NCBI GenBank assembly: GCA_016177915.1
Contig: JACOUI010000241.1
Location: 1-39,911, forward strand
Source of the DNA: Planctomycetia bacterium
Lineage (GTDB): Bacteria; Planctomycetota; Planctomycetia; Pirellulales; S012-138
Reading direction: 5' to 3'
Length of the DNA stretch: 39,911 bases
Notes under the pieces: model-generated
Seen by the model: the letters and a program-made list of their open reading frames with translations, nothing else
Databases searched by the model: none
What the model was told of the DNA's origin: nothing
In this document: positions 8,379 to 16,909 of the stretch, one piece after another
Position numbering within the stretch: position 1 is the first letter of the stretch
How the letters are laid out: each line of letters starts with the position of its first letter
Position numbers and translations under genes: made by a program

Positions 8379-9239
8379 CTACGGGTTCCTCTTCTCTGCT
8401 TCCTTCAGCTCGACGGGCGCCTCGCCATAGACCGCCGCAATGGACTGGGCCGGAAAAATCCGCAATTGATCGACCAGCGCGGGCATCTCTGGCCGCACCG
8501 GCCGCACCGGGTACGCCGCGACGAATTGCCGACAATGCGCGAGCACCTGAAAATGTTGCGCCGTCACCGCCTCCGACTCCTTCGTTTCGATCGTCGCGAC
8601 GAAGGGAAATTCAGGGTCGGTCGAGCGCTTCAGTTGCGGATATGGCGCGTGGAACCGTGTGCCAGGCGTCAGGCGCGCCAGAACTCCGCGAGCCTCGGGA
8701 AGTTTGGCGCGCTGGATGCGATCCATCACCCGCTCCACCCGCTCCTTGCCCGTCAAGTGCAGCGCCCAAACGTGCTGCATCTCGAGCGTCGGGCCGCCTT
8801 GAAACTCGACGCCATCCTCGGACACTCGCTCGATAAACGAGCCTGAGCCCGCAAGCAGGTACAGTTGCCCGCTGAGATTTCGCTTCACCAGCGCCTGATC
8901 ACCTGGCGCCAACACAATCTCCCACCAGATCCGCTCCTCGACGATTGGCGCATCGGCCGCCACCTCGCTGGCCAGCATGGGCCTCGGCCCTGTCTGCATT
9001 CGAGAGACAATCGCCCATGTGCCCAGCACCAGGCCTGCCACGAGCACCGCCGCCGCGAGCACGAAGCCCCAGCTCGGGCTGCGGCACTGGCCGACGAGCC
9101 GCGCCCGCCACTCGCCGGCGAATTGGCCCAGCGTCTGCGCCCGGACGCGCGGCTTCGCGCGCGGCCGCACGATCGGCAGCTCATCTCCCTCCACAAGCGT
9201 CCCCTTGTTTGGCCGTCCCCTTGTTTGGCGCCCCTGCAC
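8379..9239 (-). CDS. Single-pass membrane protein of unknown function
   Basis: The 286-aa protein is basic at the N-terminus (1-50), has one transmembrane helix at about 57-79 and then an extracytoplasmic domain of about 200 residues. I see no catalytic motif. The start is uncertain: the longest frame begins with GTG at 9239, while GTG 9191 gives a shorter start preceded by AAGGGGA. It is followed one base later by the two-TM gene at 8377, so the pair probably works together at the membrane. The family is not recognised. Confidence 0.65.
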   Translation of the reverse strand: MQGRQTRGRPNKGTLVEGDELPIVRPRAKPRVRAQTLGQFAGEWRARLVGQCRSPSWGFVLAAAVLVAGLVLGTWAIVSRMQTGPRPMLASEVAADAPIVEERIWWEIVLAPGDQALVKRNLSGQLYLLAGSGSFIERVSEDGVEFQGGPTLEMQHVWALHLTGKERVERVMDRIQRAKLPEARGVLARLTPGTRFHAPYPQLKRSTDPEFPFVATIETKESEAVTAQHFQVLAHCRQFVAAYPVRPVRPEMPALVDQLRIFPAQSIAAVYGEAPVELKEAEKRNP

Positions 9240-9303
9240 CCTCCATTCTAGAGGTCGTTGCGCCCGCTCGCAACTTTTGCTCTTCGCCCTGGCCGCCGCC
9301 CGT

Positions 9304-10065
9304 TCAGTCTTCGTCCCACTTCGCCGGGTCGAGCCGGTAGAAGTCGCTCAGGAGGCCGTACAGCTCCGGCATCTCGTCGCGCATCTGAAGCGGCTCCTCG
9401 AAAAAGCACTCGCTGGCCACGGCGAAGAACTCCACGCGGCTCTCCGCGCCGTAGGGGTCCAGGAGCGTGGGCCGGCCGTGCTCCACGTCGCGCACCAGGC
9501 GCTGGTACTCGCGGCCGGCGACTTCCTCCCAGCGGCGCTCGGAATGGCCGGGCAGCGGCGGCGTGCCGTCGACGTAGCCGGCGATTTCGTCGAGCTTGTG
9601 GGCGAACTCGTGGACGACGAGGTTCGTGCCATTGCGGTCCTGGGCGTCGTAGAGGACCTCGTCCCAGGCCAGCTTGACCGGGCCGCCGTCGAGCGACTCG
9701 CCCAGGTTGGTGACGTGACCCACGAGGCCGCCGCCGAGGTGCGTGTGGCGGCGCTCGAACTCGCCCGGCACGACGATGATCGAATCGACGCGGTCGAAGT
9801 AATAGTCGTCGGCGCCCAGGAGCATCAGGCAAGCCAATGCGGCGATCGTCACGCGGACCTCGTCGGTGATCTCCTGGCCCTCGATCCCCTCCCAGTGCTT
9901 CTCGGCCGCGAAGACGAGGATTTTCTGCTCCAGGCGGCGGCGCTCCGGCTCGGGAAGGCGCGAGTAGTGCCGCACGTTGGCGCGGAGAATGCGGCGCCAC
10001 TCTTCAGGGAAGGGCTGCGTCATGAGCTTGTTGCGGCGGCGGCGGCGAAGCCAGGAGAAGAGCAT
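9304..10065 (-). CDS. MtfA-like zinc-dependent peptidase (M90 family)
   Basis: The 253-aa protein carries the zinc motif H152-E153-F-A-H156 in LVVHEFAHKLDEIAGYVDGTPP. A downstream conserved segment (SRVEFFAVASECFFEEP) supplies the third ligand region. This order is diagnostic of the MtfA/DUF980 peptidases, which in enterobacteria bind the Mlc repressor. That partner is not expected in this lineage, so the target here is unknown. ATG 10065 (MLFSWLRRRRR) is chosen over the frame's first possible start at 10134 because the added residues are not family-like. The short N-terminal hydrophobic-plus-Arg patch could touch the membrane. It is divergent from the thioredoxin-like gene at 10224. Confidence 0.9.
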   Translation of the reverse strand: MLFSWLRRRRRNKLMTQPFPEEWRRILRANVRHYSRLPEPERRRLEQKILVFAAEKHWEGIEGQEITDEVRVTIAALACLMLLGADDYYFDRVDSIIVVPGEFERRHTHLGGGLVGHVTNLGESLDGGPVKLAWDEVLYDAQDRNGTNLVVHEFAHKLDEIAGYVDGTPPLPGHSERRWEEVAGREYQRLVRDVEHGRPTLLDPYGAESRVEFFAVASECFFEEPLQMRDEMPELYGLLSDFYRLDPAKWDED

Positions 10066-10143
10066 GGGGAGATCGACGTTGAAGGTGAATCGGCGCAGAA
10101 TTGTACCGTTTTTCGGCGGGACGGGCGCAAGCACCGCTTTTCA

Positions 10144-10185
10144 CATTGCAAATTGCAAATTGAAAAATGAGAATTGCAAATTGAA
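10144..10185. repeat. Short direct repeats of TTGCAAATTG
   Basis: ATTGCAAATTGCAAATTG (10145-10162) and AATTGCAAATTG (10172-10183) are AT-rich direct repeats. They stand out sharply from the GC-rich surroundings and lie between the divergent peptidase and thioredoxin-like genes. They could be a regulatory region or a dispersed repeat. Confidence 0.55.
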
Positions 10186-10223
10186 GAGAGGGGATGGGTT
10201 GTTCCGCAATGGGAGGGAGAAGC

Positions 10224-11483
10224 ATGTCGTTCAAGATTCGGTGGTCGGTCCTTGCGGCGCTGATCACGGCGATTGGCTCAGCGGGCTTGGCGGCCGAGCC
10301 GATCGACACGGCGCAGTTCGAGAAGCTGCACGCGCTCATCAAGCCGCCCGAGAGCGAGGCCTTTTGGACGACCCTCCCCTGGCTGACGAGCCTGTGGGAG
10401 GCCCGCCAGCAGGCGGCCGCCGAGGGGAAGCCGATTCTGCTCTGGGAGATGGACGGGCATCCGCTGGGGTGTACGTGAAACAACGGCGTGGCGGGCCGTG
10501 CGCGCGCCTTTGCCGATGCGAGGATCGTCAAGATCTTAAAGACGCAGTTCGTGACCGCGGCCTGCGACGACTGGTATCAGCGCCGCCGGCAGGACGCCGA
10601 GGGCGAGTTCTTCCGCCGCATGGCCGACCAGGGCCCGCGGAAAGGCGCGGGCGGCTCGACAAGGCAGGGCGTCTACTGCCTGACGGCCGACGGCGCGTTC
10701 CTGGCTTACCGGCCGGGCAACGTCGAACCGGAGTACATGCTGGAGACGATCGAGAAAGGCCTGGCCGCCTGGCAGAAGCTGCCCACGGAGCGGCGAAGGC
10801 CTGGGGCCGTCGAGGTCGGCGAGCACGGCAAGACGGACCCGACCTACACGCGCGACCCGCCCGAGGGGGGACTGGTCTTGCGCGTCTTCACGCGGGCCTT
10901 GGACCGGACGACGGAGGGTTATTGCGACAGCCCGTGCGACAAGGCGCGGGGCGGCTCCTCGCAGCGCGATCATCTGTGGCTCAAGGAAGCCGAATGGAAG
11001 TCGCTGATCCCATCGCGACCCGTTGCGGGCCAGCGAAATGCCGTTCCCACACCGATCGCGCGGCGGATTTTCCGGTTTCATCTGGCGGACAGCACGCGCG
11101 GCGAGCCGAATCTCTGGGCTTCCGCCGAGGTGCGCCGCGCGGAGCTGTTTGCCGTGGTGGAATGCGTCACGGCGGAGCAGGTGGTGCTGCGGCTGGAAGG
11201 CTCGGCGCTATTAAGCACGGACGCGGACGAACAGAAGGCGGGTCGCGGCTACGACGTCGCACTGTCGGGCATCGTTCGCTACGACCGCCAGGCGAAGAAG
11301 ATCGACCGCTTCGACGTTGTGGCCGTGGGGGACCACTGGGGAGAGGGGCGCTACACGCCGGGGGCGCGGCCGGGAAGGACGCCGCTGGGCGTCGCCTTCG
11401 ATCTGGCGCCGGCGGAGAGCACGATCGACCGCGTGCCGCCGCAAGGGGCGCGGGAGATATCGGCCTACTACCGGGCGGAGTGA
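10224..11483 (+). CDS. Secreted thioredoxin-like protein with in-frame TGA at codon 85 (candidate selenoprotein)
   Basis: Reading through one TGA (10476-10478) gives a 419-residue protein. The ATG at 10224 follows GGGAGGGAGA and starts a signal peptide (about 1-23, ending GLAAE). Residues about 55-180 look thioredoxin-like: KPILLWEMDGHPLGCT, then the TGA, NNGVAGRARAFAD, a beta-strand with FVTAACDDWY, and GVYCLTADGAFLAYRPG, which matches the usual '..GTPt..fldpdG' strand. The TGA at codon 85 follows Cys83-Thr84, at the place of the thioredoxin redox motif, so Cys-Thr-Sec is the likely active site. The C-terminal 220 residues form a domain I do not recognise. The frame stays open for 335 codons after the TGA with the same codon character. 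Alternatives are a sequencing error in a Cys/Trp/Arg codon or a recent nonsense mutation. No Sec machinery is in the window. Confidence 0.7.
10476..10515 (+). promoter_or_regulatory. Possible SECIS-like hairpin after the in-frame TGA
   Basis: Directly after the TGA two nested pairings are possible: CGGC (10484-10487) with GCCG (10512-10515), and GGCG (10490-10493) with CGCC (10505-10508). They leave a loop that begins with GG about 16 bases from the TGA. A competing 5-bp hairpin (ACGGC 10483-10487 / GCCGT 10495-10499, loop starting with G) also exists. Bacterial SECIS elements are hairpins placed here with a G in the apical loop. The very high GC content makes chance pairing likely, so this is only suggestive. 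Confidence 0.3.
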
Positions 11484-11501
11484 GGCGGTAGAATCCGCGC
11501 C

Positions 11502-11622
11502 GGTAGCCGTCTCGCTCCGCGAGACGAGGCCCCATTTGCGGAACGAATTGCCGATCGGTCTCTCCTCGCACACGGCGCGGCGCCGGCGCGCAGGCTGCAT
11601 CACGCGGAGCGTGATGGCTACC
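11502..11622. repeat. Paired palindromes with inverted GGTAGCC/GGCTACC ends (REP-doublet-like)
   Basis: GGTAGCC (11502-11508) is followed by the perfect hairpin GTCTCGC-TCC-GCGAGAC (11509-11525). About 70 bases later comes CATCACGC-GGA-GCGTGATG (11598-11616), closed by GGCTACC (11616-11622). The two hairpins are in opposite orientation and share the GGTAGCC tag, like the paired REP elements of other bacteria. It fills the gap between the thioredoxin-like gene and the acyltransferase gene. Confidence 0.7.
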
Positions 11623-11637
11623 TGAGGTGCGTGAAAG

Positions 11638-12915
11638 ATGCAACGGATTGTGATTGACGAGCCGTACAAGTTCATCCCGCCGATCTCCGGCCGGTTTTGG
11701 CCGTGGGTGTTCCGGAAAATCCTGCCCTGGTACCTGCGGCGGACGTACGGCATTACGCGGGTCGAGGTCCGCCATCTCGAGCGCTATCAGAGGTCGATTG
11801 ACGAGGGGCACGGGATCATCGTTTCTCCTAACCACTGCCGGCCCAGCGACCCCTTGGCGATCGGCTGGCTCGTGCGGCTCACCGGGCAGCCGTTGTTTGC
11901 GCTGGCGAGCTGGCACCTCTTCAAGCAATCGCGGTTTCAGACGTTCTTGATCCGCGGCTGCGGGGGCTTTTCGGTGTATCGCGAAGGGGTCGATCGGCAG
12001 GCAATGAACACGGCGATCAACATCCTGGCCCAAAGCCAGCGGCCGCTGGTCGTGTTTCCCGAGGGGGCCGTCACGCGGACGAACGACCTTTTGGGCGAGC
12101 TGCAGGAGGGGACGGCGTTTTTGGCGCGCAGCGCCGCCAAGCGCCGCGCCAAGGAAGGCCGCCCGGGCAAGATCGTCATCCACCCCGTGGCATTCAAGTA
12201 TTTCTTCAAGGGGGACATTCAGAAGGCCGCCGGGGACGTGCTCACGGAAATCGAAAAGCGGCTCACCTGGCAGCCGCGGACGGACGCCCTGCTCGTCGAG
12301 CGGGCGTATCTGGTGGGCTGCGGCCTCTTGGCCCTCAAGGAGCTGGAATACCTGGGCGAGGTGCAATTCGGGCCGCTCTTCGAGCGGCGCACGCGGCTCG
12401 TCGAGCACATCTTGCAGCCACTGGAGGAGGAGTGGCTGCCTGCGAACGGCGCCCGCGGCGAGGCGAACGGCGGCCCCAACGGCGGAGTCGTGACGCGCGT
12501 CAAGAACATCCGCGTGGCGGTCCTGGCCGACATGGTGGCAGGCAAGGTCGACGCGAAGGAGCGGGCCCGGCGCTGGCGAATCCTCGCGGACGTTTACGTG
12601 GCCCAGCAGCTTTCGCTTTACCCCAACGACTATCTCCGCTCCAGCCCGACGGTCGAGCGGATGCTGGAGACCGTCGAGCGCTTCGAGGAGGACCTGACGG
12701 ACACGACGCGGATTCACGGGCCGCTCGACGTGGTGATGTCGATCGGCGAGGCGATCGAGGTCGAAGGAGAGCGGCCGCGTGGCGTGCAGGACCCGCTGCA
12801 AATGAGGCTGGAGGAGCGGTTGCGGGCCATGATCGCCGAGTTGGAGCGGGAATCGGGTCCGAAGCTGCCGCTGCCGGAGTGGATGAAGGCGGTGGCGGCG
12901 GTGGCGGCGATTTGA
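11638..12915 (+). CDS. PlsC-type lysophospholipid acyltransferase family protein
   Basis: The protein has 425 aa. The acyltransferase motif I is N65-H66-X4-D71 (PNHCRPSD), motif II lies around FLIRGCGGFSVYREG, and motif III is FPEGAVTR (140-147). Motif IV is probably VIHPVAFKY. The family transfers acyl groups to lysophosphatidic acid or related acceptors at the inner membrane. At 425 aa it is longer than a typical PlsC (about 240 aa). The extra C-terminal 180 residues are helical and charged, and of unknown role. The start is ATG 11638, preceded by GTGAAAG. The upstream gap is filled by a palindromic doublet, so it probably has its own promoter. Confidence 0.85.
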   Translation: MQRIVIDEPYKFIPPISGRFWPWVFRKILPWYLRRTYGITRVEVRHLERYQRSIDEGHGIIVSPNHCRPSDPLAIGWLVRLTGQPLFALASWHLFKQSRFQTFLIRGCGGFSVYREGVDRQAMNTAINILAQSQRPLVVFPEGAVTRTNDLLGELQEGTAFLARSAAKRRAKEGRPGKIVIHPVAFKYFFKGDIQKAAGDVLTEIEKRLTWQPRTDALLVERAYLVGCGLLALKELEYLGEVQFGPLFERRTRLVEHILQPLEEEWLPANGARGEANGGPNGGVVTRVKNIRVAVLADMVAGKVDAKERARRWRILADVYVAQQLSLYPNDYLRSSPTVERMLETVERFEEDLTDTTRIHGPLDVVMSIGEAIEVEGERPRGVQDPLQMRLEERLRAMIAELERESGPKLPLPEWMKAVAAVAAI

Positions 12916-12930
12916 GGGGAGGGGAAATTG

Positions 12931-12987
12931 GTAGGACGGCCCTTCCGGGCCGTTGAGAAAAGAGACGGCCCGGAAGGGCCGTCCTAC
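12931..12987. repeat. Perfect 23-bp inverted repeat (dispersed hairpin element, copy 1)
   Basis: Arms 12931-12953 and 12965-12987 are perfect reverse complements around an 11-base loop. The arms begin GTAGGACGGCCC. A close relative lies at 21710-21765. It sits between the convergent acyltransferase and smpB genes, where it could also act as a terminator for both. Confidence 0.85.
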
Positions 12988-13000
12988 ATCAAGAGCGTCC

Positions 13001-13495
13001 TCAACGCCGGCGCAGGGCGCGGAGCATGTCGCGCTTGGCCTCGGCCTGGCGCATGGCCTCGCGTTTGTCGTGAAGCTGCTTGCCGCGGCAAAGGCCCAGG
13101 AGCACCTTGACGCGGCCTTCCTCGTTGAAATAGACCTTGAGGGGCACGAGCGTCAGGCCCTTCTCGAAGGCCCGGCCGGCGAAGCGCTTCACCTCCCGGC
13201 GGTGCATGAGCAGCTTTCGCGGCCGCTTGGGAAGGTGGTTGAAGCGGTTGGCGGGACCGTACTCCGGGATGTCGGCCCCGAGGAGAAACACCTCGCCGTC
13301 CATGACGCGGCCGTAGGACTCGGCCAGCGACAACTTGCCGGCGCGGAGGCTTTTCACCTCGCTGCCCACGAGGGCGATGCCGCACTCGAGCGATTCCAGG
13401 ACGTCGAACTCGTGCCGCGCGCGGCGGTTCTCCGAGACCACCTTGCCGGCGGTCTGTTTTTGTTTTTTGTCGCGTTTGGTGGGTTTTTTGGGCAT
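13001..13495 (-). CDS. smpB: SsrA-binding protein SmpB
   Basis: The 164-aa protein has the normal SmpB length. It carries the family's beta-barrel signatures: NRRARHEFDVLESLECGIALVGSEVKSLR, GEVFLLGADIPEY, HRREVKRFAG, LTLVPLKVYFNEEGRVKVLLGLCRGK and KREAMRQAEAKRD. It binds tmRNA and delivers it to stalled ribosomes for trans-translation. The Lys-rich N-terminus (MPKKPTKRDKKQK) is typical. No tmRNA gene was found next to it. The start ATG at 13495 is the only sensible one. Confidence 0.96.
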   Translation of the reverse strand: MPKKPTKRDKKQKQTAGKVVSENRRARHEFDVLESLECGIALVGSEVKSLRAGKLSLAESYGRVMDGEVFLLGADIPEYGPANRFNHLPKRPRKLLMHRREVKRFAGRAFEKGLTLVPLKVYFNEEGRVKVLLGLCRGKQLHDKREAMRQAEAKRDMLRALRRR

Positions 13496-13772
13496 CGTGC
13501 GGCGGGGGATTGAGCCGGCGGTGCAGACGGCAACGCGGTGCGCTGATGGCAGATTTTACCGGCCGGCGACGATCGAAAGAACGGGGCGGTGCGCAAATGC
13601 TATCTAGCGCCTTCGGCGTAAAGAGGGGGCGCCGGGCCGGGGGGTTCGCGGCGAGGCGGCAAGGGGGGGCGGTTCAAACCGATTGGCACGGCCAGCCGTA
13701 AGGGGGTAGAATACCGCAGGTTCGATTTTGCCCTGAGGCGGCACTCTCGCAGTTCGATCGACGGAGCCGACC

Positions 13773-15272
13773 ATGAAACGCGCCCTTTGCGTCCTGATGA
13801 TGGCAGGGTTTGTCGTGGCGCTTTTGGCGCTAGAGGCCCGGCCCTGCCCGTTCTGCTCCGCCTCGGCCACGTTCACGTTCGGCGAGGAGTTCCGCAACGT
13901 CGACGCCGTGGCCATCGCCGAATTGATCGAGGTCGCCGAGCAGCCCAAGGAGGGCGAATTCAAAAAGTCGAAGTTCAAGGTCGTCCATCCGATCAAGGGC
14001 GAGGACCTTCTGCCCGAGGCCGGTCCGGACGGGTCGACGATCATCGAGGTGGGCTACTTCGGGAAGCAGCAGAAGGGGGCCACGTTTCTCGTGATGGCGA
14101 CCGATCCGGCGGCCCCGATGTGGACCACGCCCGTCCCGCTCACCAAGCGCGGCGTGGAGTACATGAGCAAGCTGCTCGACTTGCCGGTGAAAGGGCCCGA
14201 GCGGCTGCTCTTCTACCTGCCGTACCTGGAAGACGGCGACGACCTGTTGGCCCGCGATTCCTACGACGAGTTCGCCCGCGCTTCCTACGCGGAAGTAAAG
14301 GCCATCCAGGACAAGCTCGATCGCGAGCACCTGCTGAAGCGCATTTCGGACCCGGAGATTTCTTCCAGCCTGAGGCGGCTGTACCTGACGATGCTGGCCA
14401 TGTGCGGCCAGCCGGAGGACGCCAGGCTGCTGGAGGCGATGATCACCAAGGACAGTGACGAGCCCAAGCTGGGCCTGGACGCGATGATCGCCTGCTTCCT
14501 GACGCTCAAAGGCCCCGAGGGAATGCAGCTTATCGACGAAAAATTCCTGGCCAACGCCAACGCCGACTACACGGAGACCTACGCGGCCATCATGGCCCTC
14601 CGTTTCCACGGCGAAGAGGAGAAGATCATCCCCCGCGAGCGGCTGTTGGCGGGGCTGCGGCTGATGCTGGACCGGCCGAACCTGGCCGACCCCGTGATCC
14701 CGGACCTGGCCCGCTGGCAGGACTGGTCCGTGGCCGATCGGCTCGTCGAACTCTTCAAGAAGTCCGACGAGAAGACGACCTGGGTGCGGGTGCCGGTGGT
14801 GCAATACCTCCGCGCTTGTCCGCTGCCCGAGGCCGAAAAGATGATCGCCGAATTGGAGAAGATCGATCCGGAATCGGTGCGGAGGGCGAACCTGTTCCTG
14901 CCGCCGGGGGGCGCGAAGCGCGGGAGCGCGGCGCAGACCGCCGCCGTCTTGGCGGCGGCCAAAACCGCCGCCGCTGGCGAGAAGCCCAAGGAAGGCGCCA
15001 CGAGCGCGCAGGCGGGCTCGACGCTGCCGCCGGGGGCCGGCGCCGGAGGCGCGAGGGGGGCGACTTCATCGGCGTCGACCTCGACGGAGAAGCCGGCCGA
15101 CGTTCCTCCGCCGATCCCGAAGGCGGCGGCGAAGACATCGCCGAAGACTCCGCCGGGGAATAACGGCGCCGCCGCGGAGGCCACGGAGTCCAAGACGATC
15201 ATCTGGGTGTCGCTGGCGGTGGCGGCCGTGATCCTGGTGCTGGGCCTGCGGGCGACGCGCCGGGGCGGCTGA
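13773..15272 (+). CDS. Secreted, C-terminally anchored protein with CPFC motif (tandem paralogue 1)
   Basis: The 499-aa protein has a signal peptide (about 1-22) followed at once by RPCPFCSAS. Next comes a small beta-rich domain (about 30-125) that resembles a metalloprotease-inhibitor/OB-like fold (inference), then a helical repeat region (about 135-370). An Ala/Gly/Pro-rich linker of about 100 residues leads to one C-terminal transmembrane helix (about 475-493) and RRGG. It should be displayed outside the membrane and anchored at its C-terminus. The gene at 15339 has the same architecture and about half identical residues by eye in the helical part. The CPFC pair could be a disulfide or metal site. 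The family is not recognised and the function is unknown. Confidence 0.8.
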   Translation: MKRALCVLMMAGFVVALLALEARPCPFCSASATFTFGEEFRNVDAVAIAELIEVAEQPKEGEFKKSKFKVVHPIKGEDLLPEAGPDGSTIIEVGYFGKQQKGATFLVMATDPAAPMWTTPVPLTKRGVEYMSKLLDLPVKGPERLLFYLPYLEDGDDLLARDSYDEFARASYAEVKAIQDKLDREHLLKRISDPEISSSLRRLYLTMLAMCGQPEDARLLEAMITKDSDEPKLGLDAMIACFLTLKGPEGMQLIDEKFLANANADYTETYAAIMALRFHGEEEKIIPRERLLAGLRLMLDRPNLADPVIPDLARWQDWSVADRLVELFKKSDEKTTWVRVPVVQYLRACPLPEAEKMIAELEKIDPESVRRANLFLPPGGAKRGSAAQTAAVLAAAKTAAAGEKPKEGATSAQAGSTLPPGAGAGGARGATSSASTSTEKPADVPPPIPKAAAKTSPKTPPGNNGAAAEATESKTIIWVSLAVAAVILVLGLRATRRGG

Positions 15273-15338
15273 GGGACGAACTGTGGCTAAAGGGCGCGTG
15301 GCGTCCTTTTTGAAGTGTGTAGCGCGGGGCGCCGCCGG

Positions 15339-16808
15339 ATGACCATCGCCTGTCCCACAAGACGCCGCCGCGCCGTTGCTGCGAGCCTGGTGCGTCGATT
15401 TCGGCCGGCGGCGGCAGCGGTCGTTGGACTGTGGATCCTCTTGGGCGCAAGTGCCAGTCTCAGGGCCTGCCCGTTCTGCGCGGCCGCCTCGCCCACGCTC
15501 ACCGACCGGATGAAAGTGGGGAGCATCGTCGTCCTGGCGCGGTACGTGGAGCCGGGTCCGCAGCGCGGCCGGCCGGCGCGGGAGGCGATTTTCGAGGTCG
15601 TGCGGGTGCTTGCGGGGGCGAGCGACTTGGGGGGCCTCACGCATTTTGGCGCGCCGTTTCACGAACAGGAAGCGCCCGACGCCGCGGCGCGGTTCCTTTT
15701 GGTGGGGGTCGATCCGCCGGACATCTATTGGTCGCCGCCGATCCGGGTTTCGGAGCGGGCAATTGCGTACCTGGGCAAACTCAACGAGGCCCCGCCGAAG
15801 GGACCCGAGCGGCTGGCGTACTTTCAGGACTACCTGCGCGACGAAGACCCGGTCGTTTCGCAGGACGCCTACGACGAGTTCGCCAAGGCGACCTATCCGG
15901 AGCTGAAAGCGGCGCGCACGCATTTCGAGCGCGAAACGCTGCTGGCCTGGATCGCCGACCCGGCCGTCTCGGACAACCGCCGCCGGCTGTTCCTGACGAT
16001 GCTGGGGGTCTGCGGGCGCCAGGAGGACGCGGCCATGCTCGAGGAGCGCATTTTCCGCCAGCGCACGGAAGTCGATGTGTCGCTCGACGCCGCGATCGCC
16101 TGCTATCTCACGCTCCGCCAGGCGCCGGGCGTGGACGCGATCGAGGAGAAGATCATCCAGGACAAAGCGGCGTCGTTTGCCGACGTGAACGCGGCCGTGC
16201 TGGCGATCCGGTTTCACGGGCAGGACGAGCAGGTGATTCCTCGGCCGCGGCTGGCGGCGGCGCTGCGCAGCGTGCTGGTCTCCCAGCCGAAGCTGGCCGA
16301 CCTCGTCATTCCCGACTTGGCGCGGTGGGAGGACTGGAGCGTATTGCCGGAGCTGGTGCGGCTCTTCAAGGAATCGGATGAAAAGACGCAGTACCTGCGG
16401 GTGCCGATCGTGAACTACGTGGAAGTCTGTCCGCTGCCGGAGGCGAAGGACTACCTGGCCGAGTTGGAGAAGTTCGACCCGCAGGCGGTGCGCCGGGCGC
16501 GGGCGGGCGGGGGCTTCATCCGGCCGGTCCGCAGCGACGGCCCCAGCGCGGCGCCGCCCACGGCGGAAGAAAAGGAGGTGGCTCCCAGCGAAGACCCGAC
16601 CGCGGGCGAAGCGGCGCCGGGCGCAAGCGCCGCCGAGGAGCCGGCAAGGGGTCCGCAGCGTCGTTCGGCACGGAACAACGGCCGGACCGTGGCCTCGCTG
16701 CGGCCACCCCCGCCGGTCCCCACGGTGGCCGTGGGCCTTTCGCTGTTGGGTGCGGCGGGCCTGATCACGGGGCTGATTCTGGCGATCTTCTTCGGCTTCC
16801 GGCCTTAA
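15339..16808 (+). CDS. Secreted, C-terminally anchored protein with CPFC motif (tandem paralogue 2)
   Basis: The 489-aa protein starts at ATG 15339. A GTG start at 15315 is possible but adds only MCSAGRRR. A long N-terminus with a hydrophobic segment (about 24-42) leads into RACPFCAAA, the same motif at the same relative place as in the upstream gene. The helical region shares stretches such as DSYDEFA/DAYDEFAKATY, RRLFLTMLGVCG and VIPDLARWEDWSV. A Pro/Ala-rich linker and a C-terminal transmembrane helix (about 465-485) end the protein. The gene lies 66 bases after its paralogue and is probably cotranscribed. The origin by tandem duplication is clear, the function is not known. Confidence 0.8.
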   Translation: MTIACPTRRRRAVAASLVRRFRPAAAAVVGLWILLGASASLRACPFCAAASPTLTDRMKVGSIVVLARYVEPGPQRGRPAREAIFEVVRVLAGASDLGGLTHFGAPFHEQEAPDAAARFLLVGVDPPDIYWSPPIRVSERAIAYLGKLNEAPPKGPERLAYFQDYLRDEDPVVSQDAYDEFAKATYPELKAARTHFERETLLAWIADPAVSDNRRRLFLTMLGVCGRQEDAAMLEERIFRQRTEVDVSLDAAIACYLTLRQAPGVDAIEEKIIQDKAASFADVNAAVLAIRFHGQDEQVIPRPRLAAALRSVLVSQPKLADLVIPDLARWEDWSVLPELVRLFKESDEKTQYLRVPIVNYVEVCPLPEAKDYLAELEKFDPQAVRRARAGGGFIRPVRSDGPSAAPPTAEEKEVAPSEDPTAGEAAPGASAAEEPARGPQRRSARNNGRTVASLRPPPPVPTVAVGLSLLGAAGLITGLILAIFFGFRP

Positions 16809-16909
16809 GGGGCATCTAGACGACGAAATCGACGATTGTCATCCTATGATTCGTACCGCGCGCGAGCGCGATTCTAAGTCCGGATTTCTCCCGCTCCGTT
16901 GGTTTTGTC

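Noticed and set aside
8045-9251. Plus-strand frames opposite the two membrane-protein genes (8045-8836, 8247-8846, 8977-10170)
   Set aside because: No start signals, Arg/Pro/Ala-rich and antisense to better-supported genes with TM segments.
12916-13000. tmRNA gene next to smpB
   Set aside because: The 85-base gap holds only the perfect hairpin. No tRNA-like ends or tag-peptide frame were found.
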